From Zobellia amurskyensis (GTDB lineage: Bacteria; Bacteroidota; Bacteroidia; Flavobacteriales; Flavobacteriaceae): DNA of 64,000 nucleotides. Of this stretch, positions 44,125 to 53,841 are shown in pieces; the stretch's first letter is position 1, and the number at the start of each line of letters is the position of its first letter. The stretch lies in NCBI RefSeq assembly GCF_009725985.1, contig NZ_RCNR01000005.1, positions 122,177-186,176 on the forward strand. The letters run 5' to 3'. A program made the translations under genes and the position numbers. The notes beneath the pieces are model-generated. The model was not told the DNA's origin and searched no databases. It was given only the letters and a program-made list of their open reading frames with translations.

Positions 44125-45051
44125 GTGGTAACAGTCCAAAGCATTTTCAAAAACGATAAACGGCATTCGACTGCCATTACCATAGGCACTTTTGACGGTG
44201 TTCATATCGGTCATAGAAAAATACTGGAGCGCCTGATCAATAATGCCACTGCGCTAAACCTTAAATCTACCGTATTGACATTTTTCCCGCATCCGCGTAT
44301 GGTTTTACAAAAAGATGCGAACATAAAATTGCTCAATACCATTGAAGAAAAGACAAAAATATTAGAAGAATTAGGGTTAGATCAATTGATCATTCATCCT
44401 TTTACACAAGAATTTTCTAGACTTTCTGCCACTGAATTCGTTCGAGACAATTTGGTAAATCAGCTACAAATAAAAAAAATAATAATTGGGTACGACCATC
44501 GCTTCGGAAGAAACCGGAACGCCAACATCGCGGACCTAAGGGCTTTTGGCAGTACCTTTAACTTTGAAGTAGAAGAGATTTCCGCACAAGAAATAGATGA
44601 GGTATCGGTCAGCTCCACCAAAATCCGTAAAGCTCTTCAAGAAGGCGATATCACTACGGCAAACAGCTACCTTGGCTATAATTATATGCTTACAGGCAGC
44701 ATTCAAAAAGGGAAGGGACTTGGCAGACAAATCGGTTTTCCTACAGCAAACTTACATATTGCCGAATCTTATAAACTAATACCTAAAAACGGTGTTTACG
44801 TTGTTAAAAGCCAACTTTTAGACAAAACGGTCTACGGCATGATGAACATTGGATACAATCCTACGGTTGCCGGAAAAGAGAAAACCATTGAAATCAACTT
44901 TTTTGATTTTGATCAAGACCTTTACGACCAAGAACTACAGATAGACCTACTCTACCGTATACGGGACGAACACAAATTTGATTCTGTAGAAGCATTAAAA
45001 GAACAACTGGAAAAGGATAAGCAAACCTCGCTCTCACTAATCTCTGAATAA
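44125..45051 (+). CDS. ribF: Bifunctional riboflavin kinase/FAD synthetase
   Basis: RibF converts riboflavin to FMN and then FAD. The 308-residue protein has the nucleotidyltransferase N-domain (TIGTFDGVHIGHRKIL, FFPHPRMVL, IIGYDHRFGRNR) and the flavokinase C-domain (GRQIGFPTANLH, NGVYVV, NIGYNPTV). The start is GTG at 44125, the only suitable codon in phase upstream of the conserved TIGTFDG. The gamma-carboxylase-like membrane gene begins directly after its stop codon. Confidence 0.95.
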   Translation: MVTVQSIFKNDKRHSTAITIGTFDGVHIGHRKILERLINNATALNLKSTVLTFFPHPRMVLQKDANIKLLNTIEEKTKILEELGLDQLIIHPFTQEFSRLSATEFVRDNLVNQLQIKKIIIGYDHRFGRNRNANIADLRAFGSTFNFEVEEISAQEIDEVSVSSTKIRKALQEGDITTANSYLGYNYMLTGSIQKGKGLGRQIGFPTANLHIAESYKLIPKNGVYVVKSQLLDKTVYGMMNIGYNPTVAGKEKTIEINFFDFDQDLYDQELQIDLLYRIRDEHKFDSVEALKEQLEKDKQTSLSLISE

Positions 45052-46383
45052 ATGCTGAATCGTTTTCTCTTTTCGAAAATCGATAATTCACAATTAATTA
45101 TATTCCGTATCTTTTTTGGCATTCTTGTTTCCCTAGAATGCTATGGCGCTATTTTAACGGGCTGGATCAGGAGAACACTTATAGAACCAAAGTTTACTTT
45201 TAACTTCATTGGTTTTGACTGGCTCCAACCTTTACCGGGGTTTGGCATGTACTACTATTTTTTTATCATGGGCACACTAGGTGTACTTATTGCCCTAGGC
45301 TACAAATACCGGTTTGCCATTATTTCGTTTACCTTAATGTGGACAGGCGTCTATTTGATGCAAAAAACATCGTACAACAACCACTATTATCTTTTGGTTC
45401 TTATTTCTCTCATCATGTGCTTTCTGCCAGCGCACCAAAGTCACTCATTAGATGTAAAGAATAATGCAAACTTTAAGAGCGATAGCATGTACGCTTATGT
45501 AAGATGGTTTATAATTTTCCAACTCCTTATTGTATATACTTACGCATCTATTGCCAAATTATATGGCGATTGGCTAGATTTTGGAATTGTTCGTATTTTA
45601 ATGCTCAACAAAGCCAGCTACCCCATTATTGGAGGGCTTTTACAAGAACCTTTTATTCATAAAATTATAGGTGTTTCCGGTATTTTGTTCGATTTGCTGA
45701 TTGTACCCGCCCTACTTTGGAAACCCACTCGGAAAATTGCTTTTTTCGCTTCCGTATTTTTTCACTTGTTCAACTCCATTGTGTTTCAAATTGGCATTTT
45801 TCCTTATTTATCATTGGCCTTTACGGTATTCTTTTTTGAACCTGAGACCATACGCAATATCTTTTTCAAAAAGAAAAAACCCTATCTACTCAAAAAGGCA
45901 GAAGTGCCATCCTACAAAACAGTTCTACTTGTAATAGGAGGTATTTATTTTCTGATACAAATTACGCTTCCCATAAGACATCATTTTATTAAAGACGATG
46001 TTCTATGGACGGAAGAAGGCCACAGGTTAAGTTGGCGTATGATGCTCCGAAGCCGAACAGGAACCGTAAAATTTCAAGTAGTTAATAAAGAAACTGGTGA
46101 AAAGACGTTGGTCAAAACCAAAGATTACCTCTCCAAAAAGCAACAGAAGAGAATTGCGGGCTACCCAGACTTTATTTGGCAATTTGCCCAAAGGCTAAAA
46201 AAGGAATATGCCGAAAAAGGAGAACAAATAGAAATTTATGCCCAGAACTCAAAAGTTAGCGTAAACGGAAAACCGTACCGCCCGTTCATAGACCCTAAAG
46301 TAGATTTAGCCAGTGCCAAATGGAATTACTTTTGGCACAATGAATGGATATTTCCATCACCTACCTACAAAAAAGAACCTTAA
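45052..46383 (+). CDS. HTTM-domain membrane protein related to vitamin-K-dependent gamma-carboxylase
   Basis: The 443-residue protein has several membrane segments (about 15-35, 68-100, 110-127, 150-168, 190-215, 225-260, 305-325) and a soluble C-terminal third (about 330-443). The layout matches the HTTM domain of gamma-glutamyl carboxylase homologues. The AKLYGDW segment (K169) aligns by eye with the lysine region essential in the animal enzyme, as I remember it. Bacterial homologues have no proven substrate. The ATG follows the ribF stop with no gap, so the two are coupled. Confidence 0.82.
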   Translation: MLNRFLFSKIDNSQLIIFRIFFGILVSLECYGAILTGWIRRTLIEPKFTFNFIGFDWLQPLPGFGMYYYFFIMGTLGVLIALGYKYRFAIISFTLMWTGVYLMQKTSYNNHYYLLVLISLIMCFLPAHQSHSLDVKNNANFKSDSMYAYVRWFIIFQLLIVYTYASIAKLYGDWLDFGIVRILMLNKASYPIIGGLLQEPFIHKIIGVSGILFDLLIVPALLWKPTRKIAFFASVFFHLFNSIVFQIGIFPYLSLAFTVFFFEPETIRNIFFKKKKPYLLKKAEVPSYKTVLLVIGGIYFLIQITLPIRHHFIKDDVLWTEEGHRLSWRMMLRSRTGTVKFQVVNKETGEKTLVKTKDYLSKKQQKRIAGYPDFIWQFAQRLKKEYAEKGEQIEIYAQNSKVSVNGKPYRPFIDPKVDLASAKWNYFWHNEWIFPSPTYKKEP

Positions 46384-46757
46384 AACTTTTTTGCCCGCTT
46401 GCAGAGTTGCAATGGCATTCCCCATGGGTCACGTAGCATTACAAGATGCAACCCTTCTCGTTTCACTTCTTCTACAAGAGTAGCCCCTTCGGCCATGAGT
46501 CTGTGCTTATCGGCTTCGGCATCGTCGGAAACAAAAGCTACGTGAAATGTTGCGGGATGGCGCTCTTCAAAATTACTTAGAGGTTCCTCCGGTTTTTGAT
46601 ACAGTTCCATTATCACCCTTCCTGTAGAATCGGCCAGAAAGGTCATAAAAGGAGGCTTTTCTTGTCCAACTACAACAGTTAACCCTAAATGCGTAACAAA
46701 CCAGTCCACTCTTTTGTATATATCCGTAATGTTCAGCGCAAAATGTTCAAAAACCAT
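46380..46757 (-). CDS. VOC-superfamily (glyoxalase-like) protein
   Basis: The 125-residue protein has the beta-alpha-beta-beta-beta pattern of the vicinal oxygen chelate fold: FEHFALNITDIYKRVDWFVT at the start, VIMELYQ in the middle and a final FRDPWG-like segment (MLRDPWGMPLQLC). Possible metal ligands are His5 (VFEHFALN) and Glu/His residues of the second half. Its substrate is unknown. The gene converges on the carboxylase-like gene, the two stop codons sharing one TTAA. Confidence 0.8.
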   Translation of the reverse strand: MVFEHFALNITDIYKRVDWFVTHLGLTVVVGQEKPPFMTFLADSTGRVIMELYQKPEEPLSNFEERHPATFHVAFVSDDAEADKHRLMAEGATLVEEVKREGLHLVMLRDPWGMPLQLCKRAKKF

Positions 46758-46789
46758 AAAATAATAAGATTATAACGGCCGTAAATGTA

Positions 46790-46817
46790 TTGGTTTTTAA
46801 TCATTAGTTTAAATTTG
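46790..46817 (+). promoter_or_regulatory. Promoter of serS
   Basis: TTG at 46790-46792 and TAAATTTG at 46810-46817 are separated by 17 bp, matching the TTTG / TAnnTTTG consensus. The serS start codon is 19 bp downstream. Confidence 0.6.
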
Positions 46818-46836
46818 CAGACTAAATTTAAGAGTA

Positions 46837-48108
46837 ATGTTACAGCTACAGGTTGTTAGAGACAAAAAAGACGACATCATAAACGCATTGAAAAAGCGTA
46901 ATATAGATGCCGCACCATTGATTGATGAAGTGTTAGGGTTGGATGAAAAAAGACGTGCAACTCAAACTTCCTTGGACAACACCTTGGCGGAAAGCAATAA
47001 GCTTTCCAAAGAAATAGGCATGCTCTTTAAAAGTGGAAAAGCCCAAGAGGCGAATGTACTCAAGGAGAAAACAGTGACCTTAAAAGAAGACTCCAAGAAA
47101 TTAGGCGAAGAGCTTAACGCTATTTCTGAAAATTTACAGAGCGTTCTTTACAAAATACCTAATGTTCCTCATGAATCTGTACCCGCAGGCAATTCTGACG
47201 AGGATAATGAAGAGATATTTAAAGAAGGCGATATACCTACTTTAAATACCGATGCCCTGCCCCACTGGGAACTGGCAAAAAAATATGATATCATAGATTT
47301 TGAACTGGGCGTAAAAATTACGGGTGCCGGTTTTCCTGTATACAAAGGAAAAGGCGCCAGATTGCAACGTGCCCTAATTTCTTATTTTTTAGATAAAAAC
47401 ACTGAAGCTGGCTACACAGAAATGCAAGTACCGCATTTAGTAAACGAAGCTTCTGGCTTTGGGACGGGTCAATTACCGGATAAAGAAGGGCAAATGTACC
47501 ATGTAGGGGAAGATGATTTATATCTTATCCCAACTGCAGAAGTACCGGTCACCAATCTTTTTCGTGACGAGATAGTTGCCGAAAGCGATTTTCCTATTCG
47601 TTATACGGCCTACACGCCCTGTTTTAGAAGAGAAGCCGGTAGTTATGGAGCCCATGTTCGTGGCTTGAACCGCCTACACCAATTTGACAAGGTAGAAATT
47701 GTTCGCGTGGAAAACCCGGCCAATTCATATCAAGCTTTAGACGGTATGGTAGAACACGTAAAAAATATCCTTAGAGAGCTAAAATTACCTTACCGCATCC
47801 TAAGACTTTGTGGAGGTGATTTAGGTTTTACCGCTGCCCTCACTTTTGATTTTGAGGTTTTTTCCACCGCGCAGGACCGTTGGTTAGAAATTAGTTCCGT
47901 CTCCAATTTTGAAGCCTACCAAGCTAACCGACTAAAACTCCGTTACAAAGACGAAAATGGAAAAAGCCAGTTTGCACATACCTTGAACGGAAGTTCTTTA
48001 GCCTTGCCACGGGTTTTAGCAGGGATTTTGGAAAACTACCAAACTGCGGATGGTATTCAGATACCTGAAGTATTGGTACCTTATTGTGGATTTGATCGTA
48101 TAGATTAA
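46837..48108 (+). CDS. serS: Seryl-tRNA synthetase
   Basis: The class II synthetase has 423 residues. An N-terminal helical arm (about 28-110, coiled coil) contacts the long variable arm of tRNA-Ser. The catalytic domain has motif 2 (TPCFRREAGSYGAHVRGLNR), FDFEVF, the serine-site segment ISSVSNFEAYQANR and motif 3 (NGSSLALPRVLAGILENYQ). Length is normal. The gene stands alone between its own promoter and a strong terminator. Confidence 0.97.
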   Translation: MLQLQVVRDKKDDIINALKKRNIDAAPLIDEVLGLDEKRRATQTSLDNTLAESNKLSKEIGMLFKSGKAQEANVLKEKTVTLKEDSKKLGEELNAISENLQSVLYKIPNVPHESVPAGNSDEDNEEIFKEGDIPTLNTDALPHWELAKKYDIIDFELGVKITGAGFPVYKGKGARLQRALISYFLDKNTEAGYTEMQVPHLVNEASGFGTGQLPDKEGQMYHVGEDDLYLIPTAEVPVTNLFRDEIVAESDFPIRYTAYTPCFRREAGSYGAHVRGLNRLHQFDKVEIVRVENPANSYQALDGMVEHVKNILRELKLPYRILRLCGGDLGFTAALTFDFEVFSTAQDRWLEISSVSNFEAYQANRLKLRYKDENGKSQFAHTLNGSSLALPRVLAGILENYQTADGIQIPEVLVPYCGFDRID

Positions 48109-48127
48109 CTATAACCTTAAGAAAATA

Positions 48128-48163
48128 AAACCGGCCAGAACAGTTAACTGCTCTGGCCGGTTT
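48128..48163. terminator. Strong hairpin terminator between serS and the convergent small gene
   Basis: AAACCGGCCAGAACAG pairs with CTGCTCTGGCCGGTTT (one G-U-type mismatch) around TTAA. The hairpin is nearly symmetric and flanked by A- and T-rich sequence on both sides, so it can serve serS (plus) and the gene at 48178 (minus). Confidence 0.88.
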
Positions 48164-48177
48164 ACATTTCACACAAT

Positions 48178-48492
48178 TTACATCTCACCTTCGCCTACCT
48201 CTTCTCCCGAAGCGTATACCACATAATTTTTATTAGAAGTATTGAATGTTACATGAATTGGCTTTTCATTTCTAACCAAATCCAAATAATCACTATACCT
48301 ATCTATAGGCTGATACCCTACTCCTGTTTTTATATCTTCATTATAAGTGTTTTCAGAAAGGTTTCCATCCCTAAAAATCAGATATAACCTATACCCATCT
48401 TTACAATACAAATTTATTCTACCCGAATTCTCCCCATTCGGATAAAGAAACGCCGCATAACGCTCACAATTTTTTACAAATACCGCCATCAT
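48178..48492 (-). CDS. Small conserved-looking hypothetical protein
   Basis: The 104-residue soluble protein has no signal peptide. The sequence is rich in aromatic residues and short beta-strands (RINLYCKDGYRLYLIFRDG, then HVTFNTSNKNYVVYASGEEV) and ends in an acidic tail. No family is recognised. The frame is supported by its position against a bidirectional terminator and codon usage like that of its neighbours. The 200-bp gap to the next gene (48493-48692) shows only AT-rich sequence with a TAAATTTG (48672-48679), a likely -7 element for the next gene. Confidence 0.65.
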   Translation of the reverse strand: MMAVFVKNCERYAAFLYPNGENSGRINLYCKDGYRLYLIFRDGNLSENTYNEDIKTGVGYQPIDRYSDYLDLVRNEKPIHVTFNTSNKNYVVYASGEEVGEGEM

Positions 48493-48692
48493 TCAAGTTT
48501 TAGAATTCAACAATTAACATACTGAAAACAAATGTATTACACCTCTTACAAAATGAAACATAGTATTGTACGAACCGTTTATAATTCTGTATAAAATGAA
48601 ATAAATGTGCTCTAAAATCTATTTATCCCCAAATTATAGTCCCCTTAACAGATTCTTTTCCCCGGCTGGCTTAAATTTGTTAAATTTCATAT

Positions 48693-50477
48693 ATGAAGGC
48701 TCTCTATACAATCGCCATTCTTCTTATTACATTTTCTGCTGTAGCTCAAGACGACTTCTTGGCCAAGCAGTATTTTAATGATGGTGATTTTGAAAAGGCC
48801 GTTATATATTATGAAAAACTGGTGGAGAAAAATCCACGTAGAACAGATTATACAGAAGGGCTTGTAGCTACTTATCAGCAATTGGAACGCTATGTAGATG
48901 CCGAGAATTTTTTGCAAGAAAAAATAAAGGAAGCCAACGTTTACCCAACATTGTTCATAGAAATGGGGTATAACTATAGATTACAGAATCAACCAGAAAA
49001 GGCAAAAATATACTACGAGAAAGCCATTTCCCAAATAAACAAAAACCCCAACTTTGGATATGGTATTGGTTACCGCTTTCAGAAATATGCTTTATTGGAT
49101 GAAGCTCTTAAGGCGTATACCAAGGCCATGGAACTCAATCCACAATTGGATTATAACTACCAAATGGCTCGTATTTACGGGGAACAGGGTAATATTGAGA
49201 AGATGTATATTTCATACTTAAACCTTATTAGCGAGGGCAAAACATCAAAATCTAACGTGCTTCGTAATATTGATGATTTTATAACTGCGGATGCTGAAAA
49301 CGAGAACAACCTTATCTTCAAAAAAACACTTTTGCAGAATGCGCAAAAGAATCCGGATATTCTTTGGAACGAGCTTTTGAGCTGGCTTTTTGTACAACAA
49401 AAGCAGTACGGTAGCGCCTTTCGCCAGGAAAAGGCTATTTACAAACGCTTGGAAGGCTCTAATATGCAACGCCTCAATGCCCTCGGGAATTTAGCTCTTG
49501 AGGATTCTGAAACCGACACCGCACAAGAAGTCTTTCAATACATTGCGGATAATAGTGCTGACGAGGTCACCAAACTTAACGCCCAACTGAACCTTATAGA
49601 CATCCAGCTTTTAGAACCCACAAAAAAAGACTTGGAAGCGGTAGAAAAGCAATTTAATGAGCTCATAAACATTCACGGCTACAAGGCACAAACTTTACAG
49701 TTACAGGTAGCCTACGCCAACTTTTTGACCTTTAAACAAGAGACTCCAGAGCAAGCAATCAAAATTCTAAAACAAAGTTTAGAACTTCCGTTGAACGCCC
49801 GTGGCAAAGCTTTCGTAAAACTGGCATTAGGCGATATTTTGGTGTATGACAAAAAATTCAATGAAGCGCTCATCTATTTTTCGCAAATACAACAGAATCT
49901 AAAAAATGATGTCCTGGGGCAAAATGCACGATTTAAAGTAGCACAGACCAGTTTTTACAAAGGCGATTTTGATTGGGCGCTTACCCAATTAAAAGTATTA
50001 AGAAGCTCTACCTCTCAACTCATTGCCAACGATGCCATGCAACTGAGTTTATTAATTTCAGATAATTCGCTGGAAGATTCTACGCAAACCGCCCTAAAAA
50101 AATATGCTCGGGCAGACCTTCTTGCCTATCAGAATAAAACAAAAGAGGCTATCATGGAACTTAATGACATTCTTGAAAATCATAAAGGTGAAAAAATTGA
50201 GGACGAGGCCCTTCTAAAACAAGGTCAACTTTTAGAAAGCACCAAAGCTTATGAAGCAGCCGAGTATAATTACCAAAAAATAACAGAGTTCTATGCTAAC
50301 GGTATTCTAGCGGATGATGCGCATTTTGCACTCGCGGAACTCTACCGAAATAAATTAGACCAACCCGAAAAAGCCAAATCGCATTACGAGAAAATCATTT
50401 ATGACTACCAAGACAGTTATTATTTTCCACAAGCGCGAAAGAATTTTAGAATGTTGCGGGGTGATGCTGTAAACTGA
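48693..50477 (+). CDS. Exported tetratricopeptide-repeat protein
   Basis: The 594-residue protein has a signal peptide ending AVAQ (residue 18). About ten TPR-like helix pairs follow, for example KQYFNDGDFEKAVIYYEKLV, PEKAKIYYEKAIS and ALKAYTKAMELNP, with a terminal set ending EKAKSHYEKIIYDYQDS. Such proteins scaffold other proteins in the periplasm or at the outer membrane. No catalytic motif is present. The S41 protease gene follows after 29 bp, so a partnership is possible. Confidence 0.85.
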   Translation: MKALYTIAILLITFSAVAQDDFLAKQYFNDGDFEKAVIYYEKLVEKNPRRTDYTEGLVATYQQLERYVDAENFLQEKIKEANVYPTLFIEMGYNYRLQNQPEKAKIYYEKAISQINKNPNFGYGIGYRFQKYALLDEALKAYTKAMELNPQLDYNYQMARIYGEQGNIEKMYISYLNLISEGKTSKSNVLRNIDDFITADAENENNLIFKKTLLQNAQKNPDILWNELLSWLFVQQKQYGSAFRQEKAIYKRLEGSNMQRLNALGNLALEDSETDTAQEVFQYIADNSADEVTKLNAQLNLIDIQLLEPTKKDLEAVEKQFNELINIHGYKAQTLQLQVAYANFLTFKQETPEQAIKILKQSLELPLNARGKAFVKLALGDILVYDKKFNEALIYFSQIQQNLKNDVLGQNARFKVAQTSFYKGDFDWALTQLKVLRSSTSQLIANDAMQLSLLISDNSLEDSTQTALKKYARADLLAYQNKTKEAIMELNDILENHKGEKIEDEALLKQGQLLESTKAYEAAEYNYQKITEFYANGILADDAHFALAELYRNKLDQPEKAKSHYEKIIYDYQDSYYFPQARKNFRMLRGDAVN

Positions 50478-50506
50478 TATAATTGTTCAAAAGCAAACAA
50501 TAGAAC

Positions 50507-52165
50507 ATGAATAAATTTACATTGTCCTTTCTAATAGTATTTTTTTTCTCGGGTTTGATAACAGCAAAACCCCAACCATTAAATCAAACTGAAAAACTGA
50601 CTTCGGTGGGCAAAGTCTGGGGTTTCCTAAAATACTACCACCCCAATGTAGCCAAAGGAAAATTCAATTGGGACGAACAGTTGTTCACAATTCTCGCTAA
50701 AACTGAAAAGACAAATTCCAAAGAAGAACTATCACAAGAATTAATAGACTGGATAGGTTCACTTGGTGAAATAAAACCCTGCAAGTCTTGCCAAAAGCCC
50801 ACATCTACCGCCCGTTTAAATAAAAACTTTAATCTATCGTGGATACAGGATAACCAGCTCTTTTCAAAACAGCTTTCCGATAAACTCCGGTTTATAGAAA
50901 CAAATAGGTTTCAAGGCAATCAATACTACGTGACCACAGCTAAAAGGATAACAAAGGCACAAAATATCATTATCCAAAATGAACTGGAATACCCAAACTT
51001 CTTATGGAAAAATAAGAACTTAAGGCTACTAGCCTTATTCAGATATTGGAATACGGTTGAGTATTTTTTTCCGTACAAATATCAGATGGATATCTCTTGG
51101 AACGATGTATTAACACAAATGCTGCCTAAGTTTCTTCACCCCGAATCTGAATTGGATTACCATTTGGCTATGCTAGAGCTAGTGGTACACATTGATGATA
51201 GCCACGCGGGTTTAAGTACAGACACACTAAATGAGTATTTTGGAAATAAGTACATTCCCGTAATCCATAGGATAATCGACAATAAAGCTGTAATCGTAAG
51301 ATCTTTTAACGATTCATTGGCCAAGCTAAACGATCTGAAAATTGGAGATGTCATTAGCAAAGTGAACGGACAGAACGTTATTGATGTTTTTGAAGAAAGA
51401 AAAAACTATATACAAGGCTCCAACCATGCCGCTAAGCTTGCGTTTGCCTGGAACAAAATTTTTAATGGCAGCACAGATTCAGTCACGATAGAACTATTAA
51501 GGAATGGGAAACCCATTACCAAAAAAATAGGACGGTATCCGTTTGAATTCTTCAATTACGAGAGACCCACAAAGGAAAAATATAAAATACTCAACAATAA
51601 TATTGGTTACGTGAATATGGGAGAAGTTACCCATGAGGATGTCTCGCAAATGATGGATAGTTTAATAAACACAAAGGCTATCATTTTTGATATCCGTAAT
51701 TATCCTAAAGGCACTCTATACCGAATAGCGAATTACTTGAACAGTAGTCCAAAAGAATTTGTAAAAATTATAGTTCCAGATTTGGGTTACCCAGGTAGGT
51801 TTAAGTGGACAAAAACATTAAAATGCGGAGGTAATGGTAAGAAACATTTTAATGGAAAAGTTATTCTATTGGTTAATTCACAGACAATCAGCCGTGCCGA
51901 GTTTACCACCATGGCTTTTCAGACATACGACAATGTAATGACAATTGGCAGCCAAACCTGCGCTGCGGATGGAGACGTTAGTCGAATTGGGCTCGTAGGG
52001 GGTTTTAAAACAGGAATTTCCGGGACAGGTATTTTTTATCCCGATGGAACGAAAACCCAAAGAGTTGGCGTAAAAATTGATGTAACGACAAAACCTACTA
52101 TTGCAGGTATTCAAGAAGGAAGGGACGAGGTATTGGAAAAGGCATTAGATTTGCTAAAAGACTAA
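50507..52165 (+). CDS. S41-family peptidase (C-terminal-processing type)
   Basis: The 552-residue exported protein has a signal peptide ending near TAKP (residue 22). An N-terminal helical domain starts VGKVWGFLKYYHPNVAKG. A PDZ-like segment (about 265-320, LKIGDVISKVNGQNVIDVFE) precedes a tail-specific-protease core with IGYVNMGEV, IIFDIRNYPKG and the serine motif LLVNSQTISRAEFTTMAFQ. The Ser-Arg-Ala-Glu stretch carries the expected nucleophile. Domain order is normal for S41 peptidases of this phylum. The substrate is unknown. Confidence 0.9.
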   Translation: MNKFTLSFLIVFFFSGLITAKPQPLNQTEKLTSVGKVWGFLKYYHPNVAKGKFNWDEQLFTILAKTEKTNSKEELSQELIDWIGSLGEIKPCKSCQKPTSTARLNKNFNLSWIQDNQLFSKQLSDKLRFIETNRFQGNQYYVTTAKRITKAQNIIIQNELEYPNFLWKNKNLRLLALFRYWNTVEYFFPYKYQMDISWNDVLTQMLPKFLHPESELDYHLAMLELVVHIDDSHAGLSTDTLNEYFGNKYIPVIHRIIDNKAVIVRSFNDSLAKLNDLKIGDVISKVNGQNVIDVFEERKNYIQGSNHAAKLAFAWNKIFNGSTDSVTIELLRNGKPITKKIGRYPFEFFNYERPTKEKYKILNNNIGYVNMGEVTHEDVSQMMDSLINTKAIIFDIRNYPKGTLYRIANYLNSSPKEFVKIIVPDLGYPGRFKWTKTLKCGGNGKKHFNGKVILLVNSQTISRAEFTTMAFQTYDNVMTIGSQTCAADGDVSRIGLVGGFKTGISGTGIFYPDGTKTQRVGVKIDVTTKPTIAGIQEGRDEVLEKALDLLKD

Positions 52166-52177
52166 AAAACCAACACT

Positions 52178-52489
52178 ATGTATATATACAATGTAACAAC
52201 AAATATAGAAGAATCAGCTCATGATGAATGGCTCATATGGATGCGCGAAGTCCATATTCCGGACGTATTGGCTACGGGCAAGTTCCTAAACGCAAAAATG
52301 AGCAAAATCCTAATAGAAGAGGATATGGGCGGAGTTAGTTATTCGGTTCAGTTTACAACGCTAAGCAGAGAAGTACTGGAAAGCTATTATTCTGAAGACG
52401 CACCCAGATTAAGGGAAGATGCCCACAAAAAATTTCCGAACAAATTCGTTTCATTTAGAACCGAAATGGAAGTGGTAAGCGAACACTAA
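52178..52489 (+). CDS. DUF4286-family protein
   Basis: The 103-residue soluble protein begins MYIYNVTTNIEESAHDEWL and continues with WMREVHIPDVLATGKF, YSVQFTTLSREVLESYY and a Phe/Lys-rich helix near the end. This pattern matches the DUF4286 family, which looks like a small dimeric alpha/beta barrel. The function is unknown. It sits 12 bp after the S41 gene and 6 bp before the cyclotransferase-like gene, within a run ending at rsmA. Confidence 0.85.
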   Translation: MYIYNVTTNIEESAHDEWLIWMREVHIPDVLATGKFLNAKMSKILIEEDMGGVSYSVQFTTLSREVLESYYSEDAPRLREDAHKKFPNKFVSFRTEMEVVSEH

Positions 52490-52495
52490 AAAAGC

Positions 52496-52798
52496 ATGCA
52501 ATACCTTTTTACGTACGGCACACTTCAAAATCATGAAATTCAGAATCATGTTTTTGGCCGTAGATTACATGGATCGCGAGATATTTTAGAAGCATTTAGA
52601 TTTTCTTCGGAAAAAATCATGGGTAGATACCTAGTGGTTGAAGAAACCAAAAATACAAGTGACCAAATTGAAGGCGTAGTTTACGAACTGCAACAGAACG
52701 AATTGGCTATGGCCGATCAATACGAGGGAGAGGCATACAAAAAAATAGAAGTCAGTTTAAAATCAGGCAAAATAGCTTGGGTTTACACAAAGGCTTAA
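52496..52798 (+). CDS. Gamma-glutamylcyclotransferase/AIG2-like protein
   Basis: The 100-residue protein has the GGCT fold signature YLFTYGTLQNHEIQNHVFGR (YGTL anion loop) and the acidic residue of MADQYEGEAYKK (Glu in YEGE) that acts as general base in the family. The reaction is probably cyclisation of a gamma-glutamyl compound, but small members often lack known activity. It lies 6 bp after the DUF4286 gene and 9 bp before rsmA. Confidence 0.88.
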   Translation: MQYLFTYGTLQNHEIQNHVFGRRLHGSRDILEAFRFSSEKIMGRYLVVEETKNTSDQIEGVVYELQQNELAMADQYEGEAYKKIEVSLKSGKIAWVYTKA

Positions 52799-52807
52799 AA
52801 GAAAGTT

Positions 52808-53671
52808 ATGGGTAAGAAAAAGAAAAAACATTACGAAAAATCGCATGCAAAACCTTGGAAAGAGGATAGTCCTGTAAAAGCAAAAAAGCATTTAGGACAA
52901 CACTTTCTAAAGGATGAGGAAATTGCCCAAAAAATTGCTAACACCCTTTCTTTGGACGGCTATAGAAATGTAGTGGAAATAGGGCCCGGAACAGGTGTAC
53001 TCACCAAACATTTGTTAGTGCAAGACATCAATCTTGTAGCCATGGACCTTGATTCGGATTCAATTGTTTACCTAAACGATAGTTTCCCGCTAGAAAACCC
53101 AAAAGCAATGGCAGGAAAAGGGTCGCTTCAGGTTATTGAAGCAGATTTTTTAAAGTTTGACACTTCAAGTATTTTTGGTTCAGAGCAATTCGCCATAACA
53201 GGAAACTTCCCGTATAATATATCCACCCAAATTGTTTTCAAAATGTTGGAAATAAAGGAACAAGTGCCTGAATTTTCAGGTATGTTCCAAATGGAAGTTG
53301 CCAAACGTATTTGCGAAGGAGAAGGTAATAAAACCTACGGCATCCTTTCCGTATTGGTACAGGCCTATTATGATGCGGAATACTTATTTACCGTACCCCC
53401 TCAGGTTTTTGACCCTCCTCCAAAAGTACAATCAGGGGTGCTTCGTTTGGTCCGTAAAAAGAATTTTGAACTAGACTGTGATGAAAAATTGTTCTTTAGG
53501 GTTGTAAAAGCGGCCTTTAATCAACGTAGAAAAACCATTCGCAACAGCTTAAAAACGTTTGAGCTGTCACCGGAACTTAGAGAGAATATCGTATTTGATA
53601 AACGTCCAGAGCAGCTCAGTGTCACGGATTTTATTGAATTGACAAAAAAAATAGCCTCTGATTTATCCTAA
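52808..53671 (+). CDS. rsmA: 16S rRNA dimethyladenosine transferase
   Basis: RsmA (KsgA) dimethylates two adjacent adenines near the 3' end of 16S rRNA. The 287-residue protein has [18 protein letters not shown], the SAM motif [14 protein letters not shown] and the catalytic motif NFPYNIS (NLPY in most bacteria). [18 protein letters not shown] and [12 protein letters not shown] follow near the C-terminus. A basic N-terminal stretch ([17 protein letters not shown]) precedes the fold and may contact RNA. It is the last gene of a tight run starting with the S41 protease. Confidence 0.96.
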   Translation: MGKKKKKHYEKSHAKPWKEDSPVKAKKHLGQHFLKDEEIAQKIANTLSLDGYRNVVEIGPGTGVLTKHLLVQDINLVAMDLDSDSIVYLNDSFPLENPKAMAGKGSLQVIEADFLKFDTSSIFGSEQFAITGNFPYNISTQIVFKMLEIKEQVPEFSGMFQMEVAKRICEGEGNKTYGILSVLVQAYYDAEYLFTVPPQVFDPPPKVQSGVLRLVRKKNFELDCDEKLFFRVVKAAFNQRRKTIRNSLKTFELSPELRENIVFDKRPEQLSVTDFIELTKKIASDLS

Positions 53672-53841
53672 ATATTTACCTCAGACCAGTTTTTAAAGTA
53701 AACATTGTACTCTTTTGCCTGTTCTACAACAGACTTTTATTGATATGGCATGCTAAGAAATCGTAAAGAGCACAAAGCTTTAAGCCTTTTTCTTTAGCTT
53801 TGCCGGAGTTTCTTCATAACCCTTTTGGATGATAGCATAAA

